This document shows, piece after piece, positions 1-11,046 of a stretch of DNA of 64,000 nt; positions within the stretch are counted from its first letter, which is position 1; every line of letters begins with the position of its first letter. The notes below the pieces were generated by a model. The model was not told the DNA's origin, made no database searches, and worked only from the letters and a program-made list of their open reading frames with translations. Origin of the DNA: Dreissena polymorpha (taxonomy: Eukaryota > Mollusca > Bivalvia > Myida > Dreissenidae); the NCBI RefSeq assembly GCF_020536995.1, contig NC_068356.1, positions 23,789,809 through 23,853,808 on the forward strand, written 5' to 3'. Both the position numbers and the translations under genes were made by a program.

Positions 1-160
1 ATGAATATTTGCGTTTCTATTGTGTGTAAACGGATTAAATTAGTTATAAATGGTTATATTTCATGCATATTTATACTGCCTTGGGTTTATTATGAGGTAT
101 TAATGCCCAAAATTCGATTAATATCGGCAATATACCGACCGAAAAGCACTTCTATCTTAT
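1..160 (-). repeat. Inverted copy of a ~190-bp satellite monomer
   Basis: This stretch is the reverse complement of the monomer repeated at 1948-2752. It shares the pairs ACACACAATAG/CTATTGTGTGT and CCGATATT/AATATCGGC, and the segment GAAAAGCACTT. It is cut by the window edge, so its real extent is unknown. With the direct array 1.8 kb away it forms a large inverted arrangement. A short ATG-led frame across it is not credited as a gene. Confidence 0.7.
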
Positions 161-1947
161 ATATATGTGACTACTTGCTAATTTTTTGGAGAAATGAAAG
201 ATTCAAATGTGTCGTATTGATATTGTATCCATGTATCATGTGTATTCAGTGACATGCGAAAATAGATCTTATTTCTTAATTTCCACCTTCACACTTATTA
301 GCGCCGTCTTTAATTAACTCAGTAAATTAATTAATTTAATAAAAAAGTGCAACGGTGAGGTGGATCAATTCGCGTTGTTAATTGTTAGTACACACCACTT
401 CAGCAATAAATGAAATCAGTTATTTTGGCTGTAAATCCGATATTTCCAGTACAGTAGCCATGTTCCTGTGTATTGAGATGATAAGATAAGATTACCACAG
501 CAGGTTGCTAATACACAGTGTAGACTGAAATGAAAACAGTTATTTTGGCTGTAAATCCAATTCCAGTACAGTAGCCATGTTCCTGTGGATTGAACTGATA
601 AGATCATCACAGCAGGTTGCTAATACACAGTGTAGACTTCCCCTGTTTTATTATAGTAATTGTTATTTACCTGCTTGGAATTAATGGTGTATTCATTCGG
701 GTCTGATGGCGTTACAATTTCATGAAACAATGGATTTATTGGCGTGATGGAACATGATTTATAAATCAAGCTGACAGAATAGTATCAGCTTTTAATTATG
801 TGTAATTTAATACGCATCTCCCCCGTAACTCAACGTTCAATGGCACGCGCACTTAACAAAATTATAAAATATCATGTGCATCATTATTTTTCTTTTTTAT
901 AAATTATGTACAAATATTATATGTTATACATGTTGTTTTGTGTTTTTTTTACTCAACCAGAAAGAAGTAATATAACATTGTTATATATAAATCTCGTTAA
1001 TTTTGCAAAATTCTACATTAAATAAAGAAATATCTTTGTTTTAAAGTGTGCGTGCTTGATTTATTTATATAAAATAACAGTTTTTTTCTAATACACTCGG
1101 AATTTGACATTCAATTTGATGCATTCCACATTTTTTTAAAGCGGCCAATTCTGCGCTCGGCCGCTGATGGTGTATTGTTATATATATAATTCTGATAAGA
1201 AACAGTAGCACACAACAGGAGTTTGGTTGATAAAAAGAACTGATGTATTTATTGAAAGTGAATAACAAAACCAACTAAAAATGTTTTGAAAATATAAATT
1301 TGCCCAGAATAGTTGTATAAAATTATTCATCTAGTGGCCAAGTGCATTAATCCCGATCGCTGTTGGGTATTTTATTGTTTAGTAACACCTTAATACAATC
1401 ATTTTTAAACTGATAACGGAAATAAAGAAATATCTTTTTTTTTTAAGTATACGTGCTTGAATTAATGTTACATCTTTCATTGGAGATACATTGCGGCAGA
1501 GTTCTAGTTCGCAGCGTAATCAAGCTCCGTGTAATCGGTATCCTACAATAAATAAGTTTTTAATTATGTGTAATTTAATTCGCAACTCTTGTTTAACTCA
1601 ACGTTCAATGGCACGCGCGCTTCACAAAATTTTAAAACATCACATGTTATTGTTAAGTGTACATGCTTGATATATTCATAAAATAGCAGTTTTTTAAAAA
1701 ACAATCGGACTTTAACCTTTAATTTGATGCAAATGAAAAGAAGAACTGATGTATTTATTTAACGTGAATAACATTATGAACTAAAAATGTTTTGAATTAA
1801 TGTTAATGCAAAAATAAATCTATAACATTATACCGCTGTTGGGTATTTTACTGTTAGTAACGCTCGATTGGTCATTGTCGGCTCGGGTAAAACTTACATG
1901 TAAATCATGTTGATGCAGTTTTTCTTAACACAAATATTATATATCTA
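161..1947. repeat. AT-rich spacer with internal duplications
   Basis: No gene is seen. About 410-526 and 529-638 are a tandem duplication of ~115 bp, including TTGGCTGTAAATCC and CACAGCAGGTTGC. About 785-1290 and 1550-1830 are diverged direct repeats sharing CTCAACGTTCAATGGCACGC, TAATTATGTGTAATTTAAT and AGAACTGATGTATTTATT. At about 1863 lies a solo end (CGCTCGATTGGTCATTGTC) of the MITE found whole at 8960-9257. This looks like the decayed interior of a large element bounded by the satellite blocks. Confidence 0.55.
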
Positions 1948-2752
1948 GCGAGAAATTGAGTGCTTTTCGGTCTTCACATGAAGTGCTTTTTCGGTCGGTA
2001 TATTGCCGATATTTATCCTATTTTGGGCATTAATACCTCATAATTAACACAAGGTAGTATCAATATGCATGAAATATAACCATTTATAACTAATTTAATC
2101 CGTTTACACACAATAGGAACGCAAATATTATATATATAGCGAGAAATTGAGTGCTTTTCGGTCTTCACATGTAGTGCTTTTCGGTCGGTATATTGCCGAT
2201 ATTAATCCAATTTTGGGCATCAATACCTCATAATAAACACAAGGTAGTATAAATATGCATGAAATATTACCATTTATAACTAATTTAAACCGTTAACACA
2301 CAATGGCAACGCAAATATTATATATATATAGCGATAAATTGAGTGCTTTTCGGTCTTCACATGAAGTGCTTTTCGGTCGGTATATTGCCGATATTTATCC
2401 AATTTTGGGCATTAATACCTCATAATAAACCCAAGGCAGTATAAATATGCATGAAATATAACAATTTATAACTAATTTAATCCGTTTACACACAATAGAA
2501 ACGCAAATATTCATATATATAGCGAGAAAAAGAGTGCTTTTCGGTCTTCACATGAAGTGCTTTTCGGTCGGTAATTGCCGATATTTACCATTTTGGGCAC
2601 AATGTAGTATAAACATACAATCATATAACCATTTATTACTAATTAAACTCGTTAACACACACTAGAAACGATATATTGCATATATATATAGAGAGAAATT
2701 GAGTGCTTTTCGGTGCTTTTCGGTGCTATTCGGTGCTTTTCGGTGCTTTTTG
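1948..2752 (+). repeat. Tandem array of ~190-bp satellite monomers
   Basis: Four near-complete units and a partial one begin near 1950, 2140, 2331, 2522 and 2692, each with GAAATTGAGTGCTTTTCGGT. Each unit holds a small palindrome, CGGTATATTGCCG, and an (AT)n run at the junction. The last unit carries a local expansion of the 10-mer GGTGCTTTTC, about five copies at 2700-2752. No coding content. Confidence 0.75.
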
Positions 2753-3200
2753 GTTATTGTATGGACCGGCATTATAATGTTGCTTCATTTAAGGCAGTTG
2801 CCATATCAAATTTTGTTGATGAATTATGGAGTATTGATCACAAATCGTTATCAATGTTGTTTATCTTACATGTATTATGATATGTTGTAATGTGACCTAA
2901 ATAAACCACAAGAGGGTATTACCAATGTTATGCTTTTAAAAGCTCTGTTCAGAGTTAACACAGTCACTGAAAGTTCTCTCAAAACGATTATCAATTTAAA
3001 TAAATAACTTCATGTTGAATAGAGAATACCCAATAATTTGATTTATTCTATACACAGGTAGTCAACAAGTAGGATCGCGCTAATCTCAAAGAATAATACA
3101 TTTTCAACATAAACTAAAGTAAGAAACAATCAACTTAGTTGTATTTTGAAGTTTATATCCTTAAAACTTATTCTCCACACACATATGCATGTCAAAGTAA
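2753..3200. other. Intergenic, nothing recognised
   Basis: AT-rich sequence without convincing coding potential, repeats or RNA genes. Confidence 0.5.
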
Positions 3201-3205
3201 GATTC

Positions 3206-3577
3206 CAGGGCCCTCACACTACTTTGGGGGAAGGGGTCCGCAGCCCTTAGGAGGGGGAATTTTCGCGGTGTTTCCCTTTTTGGGGGATTTTTTTTACTTA
3301 CTCTCTCATTATTACATTTGTACATGTTTGCACTATATTCATTGCATTTTTCATAATTTAGTATGTTTGAAAGATTAAATTGAAATAAAATTGAGATATA
3401 ATAATCATGAGACACATCTTTCTATTACAAAAAAAAAATAATAAAAAAAAAAAAAAAAAAAATTTTTAATTTTATTTTAGGGGGAATTTTTCCCCCCAAA
3501 AGGGGAAAAAAATATACTTTTCAGGTGGGGGACTGCCACCGAAATTCGGCGGCAGATTTGATAGATTGAGGGCCCTG
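3206..3577. mobile_element. Short inverted-repeat DNA element (MITE)
   Basis: The termini are inverted repeats, CAGGGCCCTCA at 3206 and TGAGGGCCCTG ending at 3577. The same five bases, GATTC, flank both sides (3201-3205 and 3578-3582), as expected of a target-site duplication. The interior is purine- and pyrimidine-rich and roughly self-complementary (GGGGGAATTTT and blocks of C, G, A and T), with a long A tract at 3429-3460. The terminal CAGGG recalls hAT elements, but a 5-bp duplication does not fit hAT well, so the superfamily is left open. Confidence 0.6.
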
Positions 3578-3582
3578 GATTC

Positions 3583-4483
3583 CTTGTTATTATTTAATCC
3601 AAAATAAACACACACATGCTTCATAGCGTCTTTGAATGTACCTATAATTGCCAGAAATGACATCTTCTAAGACTTATTTTCAATAAAATCCAAAACTGGG
3701 TTTTTGTTACAAAAAATAGACTTGCAACAGTCTGACAATTGTTCATAACTTGTTTCTTGATGTTTGATAAGTTTTTTAACATTAAATAATCATTCATTAC
3801 GGGAAACTTTAATATTTGAACATATTTATAGTTTTAATAGAGATTTGTTTTATTCTTCCGGTTCTTTGCAATAAGGACAGTAAAACACATCTCTCTTTCT
3901 CACTAATTTAACTGGTATGCAGTAACCTATAAGCACTTGTGAGGGCACTGAGTGAAAAAAACTTCAATTTTTCTTCACAGGTTTTTTGTGCCTGATGTAA
4001 AAAATGAAAAAAACATGAGTCTTCAACTTAAACAATAGGAGCATGTTTCAGAAAAAAACATTCAGAAAGATGGTTTGGCCTGACTACGAAATATAACGGT
4101 AACTTGCTCCTGAACTTCATGGAGAATTGTAAGCCGAGAAGACAATAAAAGTTACAAGTATTCAACATGGATTTTTTTAAAACACTTTCTTTTAAGGAAT
4201 AATAAAAATAAGCTTTTATTGATTAAATATTTGTTTTAATCTCATTTTGTAGAGTTTGACAGTTTTCTTCTGTGGGAATATTTTTTGTACAGCACTGTGG
4301 CGTTGAATCTCACATGTGCGCATACAAGTAAATCTAGTGTGATCAAAACACAAATTTTGAATAGGGCACACCAAGGCTTACGTTGATTTTGAGATGCACT
4401 GGTAAAATTGGTACAATAATTATACCCTTCAGCACAAAACTGGCTTGGGTAGGGGTATCATCATGGTAATAATATTGAATAAT
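3583..4483. other. Intergenic, nothing recognised
   Basis: AT-rich sequence with homopolymer runs. No reading frame or repeat I can support. Confidence 0.5.
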
Positions 4484-5343
4484 CAGGGGTCTAGCTAGGC
4501 TCAAAATTTTGGGAGAAGTCACTTCTCCCTAAAGTGAAATAGGGAGAATTGGTAACATTTTTGGGAGAAATGGTACATTTGCGTCATAAATCTTAGTTTT
4601 ACGTATATTTTGCAGCAACTTAATGGATAAGTGGTTTCTGTTCAGCTTTCAATCAACTCTTCACTTGTTTTATACAATAAGACATGTTAAGTGTATAAAA
4701 CTGACATTTTTCTTATTTCTCATTGATTGTTGATTATGATTGTACTTTTAATTATTTTTTCTCCTGAACAGGTTATTAAATAAACTTCAATAGTAACAAG
4801 CCAGTAATGTTCAGAATCTTTTTACTTCCTTGTTAATTTTAAGCAATTCAACATACAATCAAATTTATACTTTGTTACAAATATTTGTTTTAAATTTAAA
4901 TTCATTTAAAATCTCATTTTATAGCAGAGATTCCAAATCTGACCTGTAAATGGGCCCCATATCTATTGCCAGTGCTAAGTAACATCTTCCCATTTGATCA
5001 TTCCTTAGTACTGTTTTAATGGGCCATTTAATATTGCTGAATCATAGTTATTGGTAGCCAGCAGAAGGCAATTAATCAAGGCATCATCTATTAACAATTT
5101 CAAGAAGTGTTATAGCTCCAGACTGTTCTTTTGAATGTTCAACTTTGCATGACCTGTAAATGGGGCAACTTATGGCTGAGAATCCTCCTGTGTCCAATTC
5201 TCCACATCAAATTGATTTTAATCGGTCAATGTCTGGCACAAAGTAAATCATTAAAAGGAGGAGAAATCACTTCGCCTTCATGAAATTAATGTGCGAAATG
5301 AAGATTAATTGGGCGAAGAAATCGCCCACTCGCGAGACCCCTG
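4484..5343. mobile_element. ~860-bp non-autonomous DNA transposon, hAT-like ends
   Basis: Terminal inverted repeats CAGGGGTCT (4484) and AGACCCCTG (ending 5343) bound the element. A 12-base direct repeat, ATAATATTGAAT, lies at 4469-4480 and at 5344-5355, with three extra bases (AAT) between the left copy and the element. Subterminal GGGAGAA/TTCTCCC motifs repeat near the left end and GGCGAA motifs near the right. No transposase frame is left. The end sequence resembles hAT elements; the flanking duplication is longer than the usual 8 bp. Confidence 0.6.
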
Positions 5344-5355
5344 ATAATATTGAAT

Positions 5356-5728
5356 ACAGTAGATTTAGTTGTCACTGTGCAGTCTCTTTCAAACATGGCC
5401 GGATCAACCGACATGTCCTGTAAAAGTTTGTAAGGTCCGGCCTGTTATTCCAAATTACAGGACCGATTGTCCGCCGGTAAAAAAATGAGAAAGAATCAAT
5501 TGGTTTGTCTAGGATTGTTTTCACCTCTTGAAGTTTTATGCGTCACCAAAATAGCCATAACAACTCAATATCCGTCCTGTGGTTTTCCGTACCATTCACA
5601 CTGACGGAATAGTCCAAGATCACCTGATTGGTCCATTTTTGTGCATTATTGTTATCTTTCAAATGCAGGTCAGGAAGTCCAAATCCATGATGGCCATGTC
5701 GCTTTTAAGTGATACAAATATCAATTTT
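5356..5728. other. Spacer, nothing firmly recognised
   Basis: Contains CCTGTAAAA and CCGGCC motifs similar to sequence near 8880-8950, which may be one older repeat split by later insertions. No gene. Confidence 0.35.
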
Positions 5729-6445
5729 TATGTCCCCCACTATAGTAGTGGGGGACATATTGTTTTTGCCCTGTCTGTCTGTTGGTCTGTCTGTCTGTTT
5801 GCGCCAACTTTAACATTTTGCAATAACTTTTGCTATATTGAAGATAGCAACTTCATATTTGGCATGCATGTGTATCTCATGAAGCTGCACATTTTGAGTG
5901 GTGAAAGGTCAAGGTCAAGGTCATCCTTCAAGGTCAGAGGTCAAATATATGTGGCCAAAATTGCTCATTTTATGAATACTTTTGCAATATTGAAGATAGC
6001 AACTTGATATTTGGCATGCATGTGTATCTCATGGAGCTGCACATTTTGAGTGGTGAAAGGTCAAGGTCATCCTTCAAGGTCAGAGGTCAAATATATGTGG
6101 CCCAAATCGCTTATTTTATAAATACTTTTGCAATATTGAAGATAGCAACTTGATATTTGGCATGCATGTGCATCTCATGGAGCTGCACATTTTGAGTGGT
6201 GAAAGGTCGAGGTCAAGGTCATCCTTGAAGGTCAGAGGTCAAATATATGTGGCCCAAATCGCTTATTTTATGAATACTTTTGCAATATTGAAGATAGCAA
6301 CTTGATATTTGGCATGCATGTGTATCTCATGGAGCTGCACATTTTGAGTGGTGAAAGGTCAAGGTCATCCTTCACAAGGTCAAGGTCATCCTACAAGGTC
6401 AAACATCATATAGGGGGACATTGTGTTTCACAAACGCATCTTGTT
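5729..6445 (+). mobile_element. Hairpin-capped tandem-array element, ~147-bp monomers
   Basis: It opens with a near-perfect hairpin at 5729-5759 (TATGTCCCCCAC ... GTGGGGGACATA), followed by a pyrimidine-rich CTGTCTGT leader. About four monomers of ~145-151 bp follow (starts near 5820, 5971, 6118, 6263). Each contains GCAATATTGAAGATAGCAAC, TTGGCATGCATGTG and clustered AGGTCA half-sites. It closes with GGGGGACAT and a CTTGTT tail at about 6440-6445. ATG-led frames across the monomers are repeat artefacts. Interpreted as a non-autonomous Helitron-like element. Confidence 0.65.
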
Positions 6446-6475
6446 GTGTTTGGAAGCACACTGATAATTATATCC

Positions 6476-6765
6476 GGCCATAGGCGGAGGGATATTGTTT
6501 TGGCGTTGTCCGTCCGTCCTTTCATCTTTCCATCCGTCCGGAGCCATATCTTGGAAGTGCTTTGGCGGATTTCACTAAAACTTGGTATGAGTATATATAT
6601 ATATGGATAAGAGGATGATGCACGCCAAATGGCATTGTACACCACCTGTTAATAACAGAGTTATGGCCCTTTTTATCTTGAAAAAATGCTTTTTTGAGTG
6701 TCAAATATAACACTTTTGTGTCCAGAAGCATATTGGCGGGGGATATCAATTCAATCAATTTGCTT
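6476..6765 (+). mobile_element. Short element with GGCGGGGGATATC end
   Basis: It starts with a GGCGGAGGGATATTG block and a CCGTCCGTCC leader, and ends with GGCGGGGGATATCAATTCA before TTGCTTGTTTA. The same end, GTGGGGGATATCAATTCA, closes the element at 13561-14270. One monomer or less remains. No gene. Confidence 0.5.
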
Positions 6766-7017
6766 GTTTATCATTATTTTCACCATCAATTGCACCTTCA
6801 TGATCTTTACTGTCAATCTCCAGGCTTGGAAAGGCTTGTCGTCATTTATCTAGGCTGTGGTTGGTTGCTTTTCATACTCCTATCTTACATGCGCACTCAG
6901 ACTCTTCAATAATCACCTGCATTCAATATTGGAACTCTGACCTGTTCCTGAGATAAATGCTTTTAAGATCTTAATGTACTGAGAGCAATTAGATTGATTC
7001 ATGAGTATCTGAATATT
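6766..7017. other. Spacer, nothing recognised
   Basis: Unique-looking AT-rich sequence between two repeat elements. Confidence 0.4.
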
Positions 7018-7145
7018 TATGCCCCCCTTTGAAGAAGAGGGGGTATATTGTTTTGCTCATGTCGGTCCGTCGGTATGTCGGTCAGTCCGTCCACCAGATG
7101 GTTTCCGGATGATAACTAAAAAACGCTTAGGCCTAGTTACTGTAA
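7018..7145 (+). mobile_element. Orphan 5' head of a TATGCCCCCC array element
   Basis: Carries the TATGCCCCCC...GGGGGTATA hairpin and the GTCGGTCCGTC leader followed by the start of a monomer, then breaks off. It is the same family as the fuller copy that starts at 7397, so this is a truncated neighbour. Confidence 0.6.
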
Positions 7146-7396
7146 ACTCATATATGTGTTCAAGAAAATATGTTTAAACTAAGCACGTAAGCAAAAACAG
7201 TCTCATGTTTGAAACAATTCTTAATAAACTTCAAGTTCACATGCATGACCTTAACAAATCTTGATAGTATTTTCAATTTATAGCATTAAATCATTAAACT
7301 TTTGATATGCATGTTAAACAAAATACATTTACTAATACTTCTTATTTATACTATTTACTGATTCATCAATACTTTGTCCCCAGCGATGAAACTTAT

Positions 7397-8848
7397 TATG
7401 CTCTCCTTCGAAGAAGAGGTGTATATTGTTTTGCACATGTCAGTCCGTCCGTCCGTCCACCAGATGGATGTTCGTCCGTCCGTCCACCAGATGGTTTCCG
7501 GATGATAACTCAAGAACGCTTAGGCCTAGGATCATGAAACTTCATAGGTACATTGATCATGACTGGCAGATGACCCTTATAGACTTTCAGGTCACTAGGT
7601 CAAAGGTCAAGGTCACAGTGACTCAAAATAGTAAAATGGTTTCCAGATGATAACTCAAGAACCCTTAGGCCTAGGATCATGACACTTAATAGGTACATTG
7701 ATCATGACTGGCAGATGACCCCTATTGATTTTCAGGTCACTAGGTCAAAGGTTAAGGTCACAGTGACTCGAAATAGTAAAATGGTGTCCGGATGATAACT
7801 CAAGAATGGTTAGGCCTAGGATCATGAAACTTCATAGGTACATTGATCATGACTGGCCAATAACCCTATTGATTTTCAGGTCACTAGGTCAAAGGTTAAG
7901 GTCACAGTGACTTGAAACAGTAAAATGGTTTCCGGATGATTACTCAAGAGCGCTTAGGCCTAGGATCATGAAACTTCATAGGTACCTTGATCATCACTGG
8001 CAGATGACCCCATTGATTCTCAGGTCACTAGGTCAAAGGTCAAGGTCACAGTGACTTGAAATAGTTAAATAGTTTCCGGATGATAACTCAAGAAGGCTTT
8101 GGCCTAGGATCATGAAACTTCATTGGTACATTGATCATGAACAGCAGATGACCCCTATTGATTTTCAGGTCACTAGGTCAAAGGTCAAGGTCACAGTCAC
8201 TTAAAACAGTAAAATGGTTTCCGGATGATAACTCAAGAACACTTAGGCCTAGGATCATGAAACTTCATAGGTACATTGATCATGACTGGCAGATGACCCC
8301 TATTGATTTTCAGGTCACTAGGTCAAAGGTCAAGGTCACAGTGACTCGAAATAGTAAAATGGTTTCCGGATGATATATCAAGAACACTTAGGCCTAGGAT
8401 CATGAAACTTCATTGGTACATTGATCATGACTGGCAGATGACCCCTATTGATTTTCAGGTCACTAGGTCAAAGGTCAAGGTCACAGTGACTCGAAATATT
8501 AAAATGGTTTTCGGATGATAACTCAAGAATGCTTACGCCTAGGATCATGAAACTTCATAGGTACATTGATCATGACTGGCAAATGACCCCTATTGATTTT
8601 CAGGTCACTAGGTCAAAGGTCAAGGTAACAGTGACTCGAAACAGTAAAATGGTTTCCTGATGATAACTTAAGAATAATTAGGCCTAGGATCTTGAAACTT
8701 CATAGGTACATTGATAATGACCCCCTATTGATTTTCAGGTCACTAGGTTAAAGGACAAGGTCACAGTGACAAAAAACATATTCACACAATGGCTGCCACT
8801 CCAACTGACAGCCGTAGGGGGGCATGCATGTTTTACAAACAGCCCTTG
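7397..8848 (+). mobile_element. TATGC-hairpin array element with ~9 monomers carrying AGGTCA repeats
   Basis: The 5' hairpin is degenerate (TATGCTCTCCTTC...GAAGAGGTGTATA), followed by a GTCCGTCC leader that is itself duplicated. About nine monomers of ~143 bp follow. Each carries CCTAGGATCATGAAACTTCA, GACCCCTATTGATTTTCAG and the nuclear-receptor-like direct repeat AGGTCAAAGGTCA followed at once by AGGTCACAGTGACT. It closes with GGGGGGCATGCATG and CTTG at 8845-8848. Frames of 70-80 codons inside it result from the periodicity. It ends 2.2 kb upstream of the TEX2 start codon. Confidence 0.7.
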
Positions 8849-8959
8849 TTTAAATATTAAAATTTCTGTAGCCCATTGATCCTGTAAAAACAAAGAAGAT
8901 GTGCTGCATTTGTTCCCATTTTACAAGACCTACTGTCCTGTAAAAATTGGCCTAGTTTG

Positions 8960-9257
8960 GCTCGATTGGTCATTGTCTGATCGGGTACTACTTAAATGTA
9001 CCCAATAGGGTACTACTTAAATGTACCCGATGTCGTAAAACGGGCTAAGGATGCAAAACCAAATTCTCGTTGAACAAAGCCTGCCTAAATATGCTTCATG
9101 ATTAATTTGAAAATATTAGCAGTCAACAACAAATTTAGCATCAGAATTCACGGGTACGTTTCAATATATTTTGAGTACCTTGGGTACATTTAAGTAAACT
9201 TAAGAGTACCCTTGGCACATTTAAGCAGTACCAGAGCCGACAATTACCAATCGAGCG
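8960..9257. mobile_element. 298-bp MITE with 8-bp target duplication (hAT type)
   Basis: Inverted ends read GCTCGATTGGTCATTGTC on the left and GACAATTACCAATCGAGCG on the right. CTAGTTTG occurs directly before (8952-8959) and after (9258-9265), an exact 8-bp target-site duplication typical of hAT elements. The interior has three short repeats of ACTTAAATGTACCC or its complement. A solo end of the same family is at about 1863. Confidence 0.75.
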
Positions 9258-9265
9258 CTAGTTTG

Positions 9266-10770
9266 GATTTGACTGCACTGTGAATGATATTGGATAATAC
9301 CAGCATCTTTGTTTCACATGTCTGTTCATAACATTTTAAAACATTGTTGTATTTTTTATAATAGAAGTTCGTTTTTAATGCTGTTCAATACATGATGAAA
9401 CAGATATTACATGTTAAAAATATGAATATTTTTCATAAAGTACAATTTAGTTAAGTTTATGAAATGAACATAACACAAATAAAATAGGTGAAACAAACAA
9501 AAAACTTCAGTATTAATATACAACTACACTTAACTTATTTTGAGCTTTTATATAATGTAGTCTCTGCCCATACATTTAGATTGTTAATGTCAACTTATGC
9601 TAAATTATAATAAGTAATTATAAATATTTACTAAGTAACAGGTTTTAGCAATGAAACTGATGTTGTGCAAACTAGTGGTGTATTGTGTTGTTTTTGAAGA
9701 ATATTAACAATATAATGAGAAATAAACAAAAACATTTGATGATTTTGATAAATTTTATAATGAGTTTTCTACTTTGTTAAGGGTCTGGTTGTCAATTGTA
9801 TTGTCAACAACACAGATTGCTAATTTTACCCACTTACTATCAGATCCAAAACTGTGACAATCAAAGTGACAGATGGCTAACAAATAAGTTTTGAGCTTTT
9901 CACATTTTATTTTATAATTAACTTTATGTACTATTAAAATAATAAGTTTTAAGCAAGTTTTATAGAATAAGTTACCAATTTTGTGTTCTTTATATCCATT
10001 CACCTTAATAATGATTCAGCACATAAACAGGCTTGTGTAATAAGTATGCATTACAGTAATTGAGGTTCATATTTTTATTAAGTTATATTACATGGTAGTT
10101 TTTACTTAAATACTAATTATATTTTGTGTGTGCGAGTGTTTACACAAACCATTCTGGATTTAGTTTTTAAAATTAACCCTTTAGAAAACATCAATTGACT
10201 GCAGGTACTGGTTAGCAGTTAGTTGTTAATTTTGAACAAAGGATTAACAATGACAGACAACAAAATGTCTGGTATTTGTTATACATAACTGACTGGTGAC
10301 ATCTTGTCAGTCAGCTGATGTTAAGTCACATGCTGCTCACACACTGCACTGCTTGTCCATGTTTTAGAGCAATAGTCTTGTATCTGAAATAGAACTGATA
10401 TATAGATACAGCATTGTTGCTAATGTCTGGTTGTGCATGACAATTTCGTGTACATGCCTGCAAAAATGCAAAAATTTCCTCTTTTATCACCTGCTTTATA
10501 AAATTAAAATTAAGTGTTAGATGGAATGTTATATATGCTCTATCAGCATACATTTGTATATAATAATATAAAAATTGTCTTAGAGCATCGTAGTATAAAT
10601 CTATGCATAGGATTTTTTTAAATCTTTAAAGTCTTTTTGGGTTTGTGGAGGTATTTAGTAATGAATACCGGTACTCTGTTATTGTCATACTTGTCAATTC
10701 TCTCTTATCAAATATAATCAGTTTTGTTATTATGTAAGATGACAACATATTTATTGGGTGTTGCTGTGTT
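9266..10770. other. AT-rich upstream flank of TEX2, nothing recognised
   Basis: Low-complexity AT-rich sequence without a supportable exon, repeat or RNA gene. The TEX2 promoter and non-coding first exon should lie here or further left, but I see no TATA box or initiator that I would defend. Confidence 0.4.
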
Positions 10771-10777
10771 TTTTCAG

Positions 10778-10825
10778 ATGGAAGACAACAAAGATGCAAC
10801 TATTGACCCAGAAAATGGACTGTGA
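10778..10825 (+). other. Possible 5' exon with a 15-codon upstream frame
   Basis: A good acceptor (GTGTTTTTTCAG at 10766-10777) is followed directly by a 15-codon ATG-to-TGA frame, MEDNKDATIDPENGL. It sits 221 bp before the TEX2 start. It could be an untranslated TEX2 exon containing an upstream open frame, or the end of an unseen gene to the left, since an AATAAA occurs near 10889. Transcript data would be needed to choose. Confidence 0.25.
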
Positions 10826-11046
10826 AGAAATGCATACAATCATAAAAAGCACCAGCAACACATGCCTGGTTGTGGTAGCATATGGTGAAATAAACGGGAA
10901 AGTTGTTTCAGTTTAGATCACAGTTTTCTTTAATACAACAAAAATGAATAACATAGACTTAACACATCAACAACATAGATAAATATATCAGTAAAATATA
11001 AAAACGAAAACTTGATAAAAAAATTTCCATTATTTTTTATGAAAAT

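Noticed and set aside
5579-6007. 142-codon + strand frame
   Set aside because: It runs from unique sequence across the 5' hairpin and into the tandem monomers of an array element. It is a chance frame kept open by the repeats.
7397-8848. Regular repeats with spacers, at first sight CRISPR-like
   Set aside because: The period is ~143 bp, the whole unit repeats with no unique spacers, and the host is a eukaryote. It is a transposon-borne tandem array.
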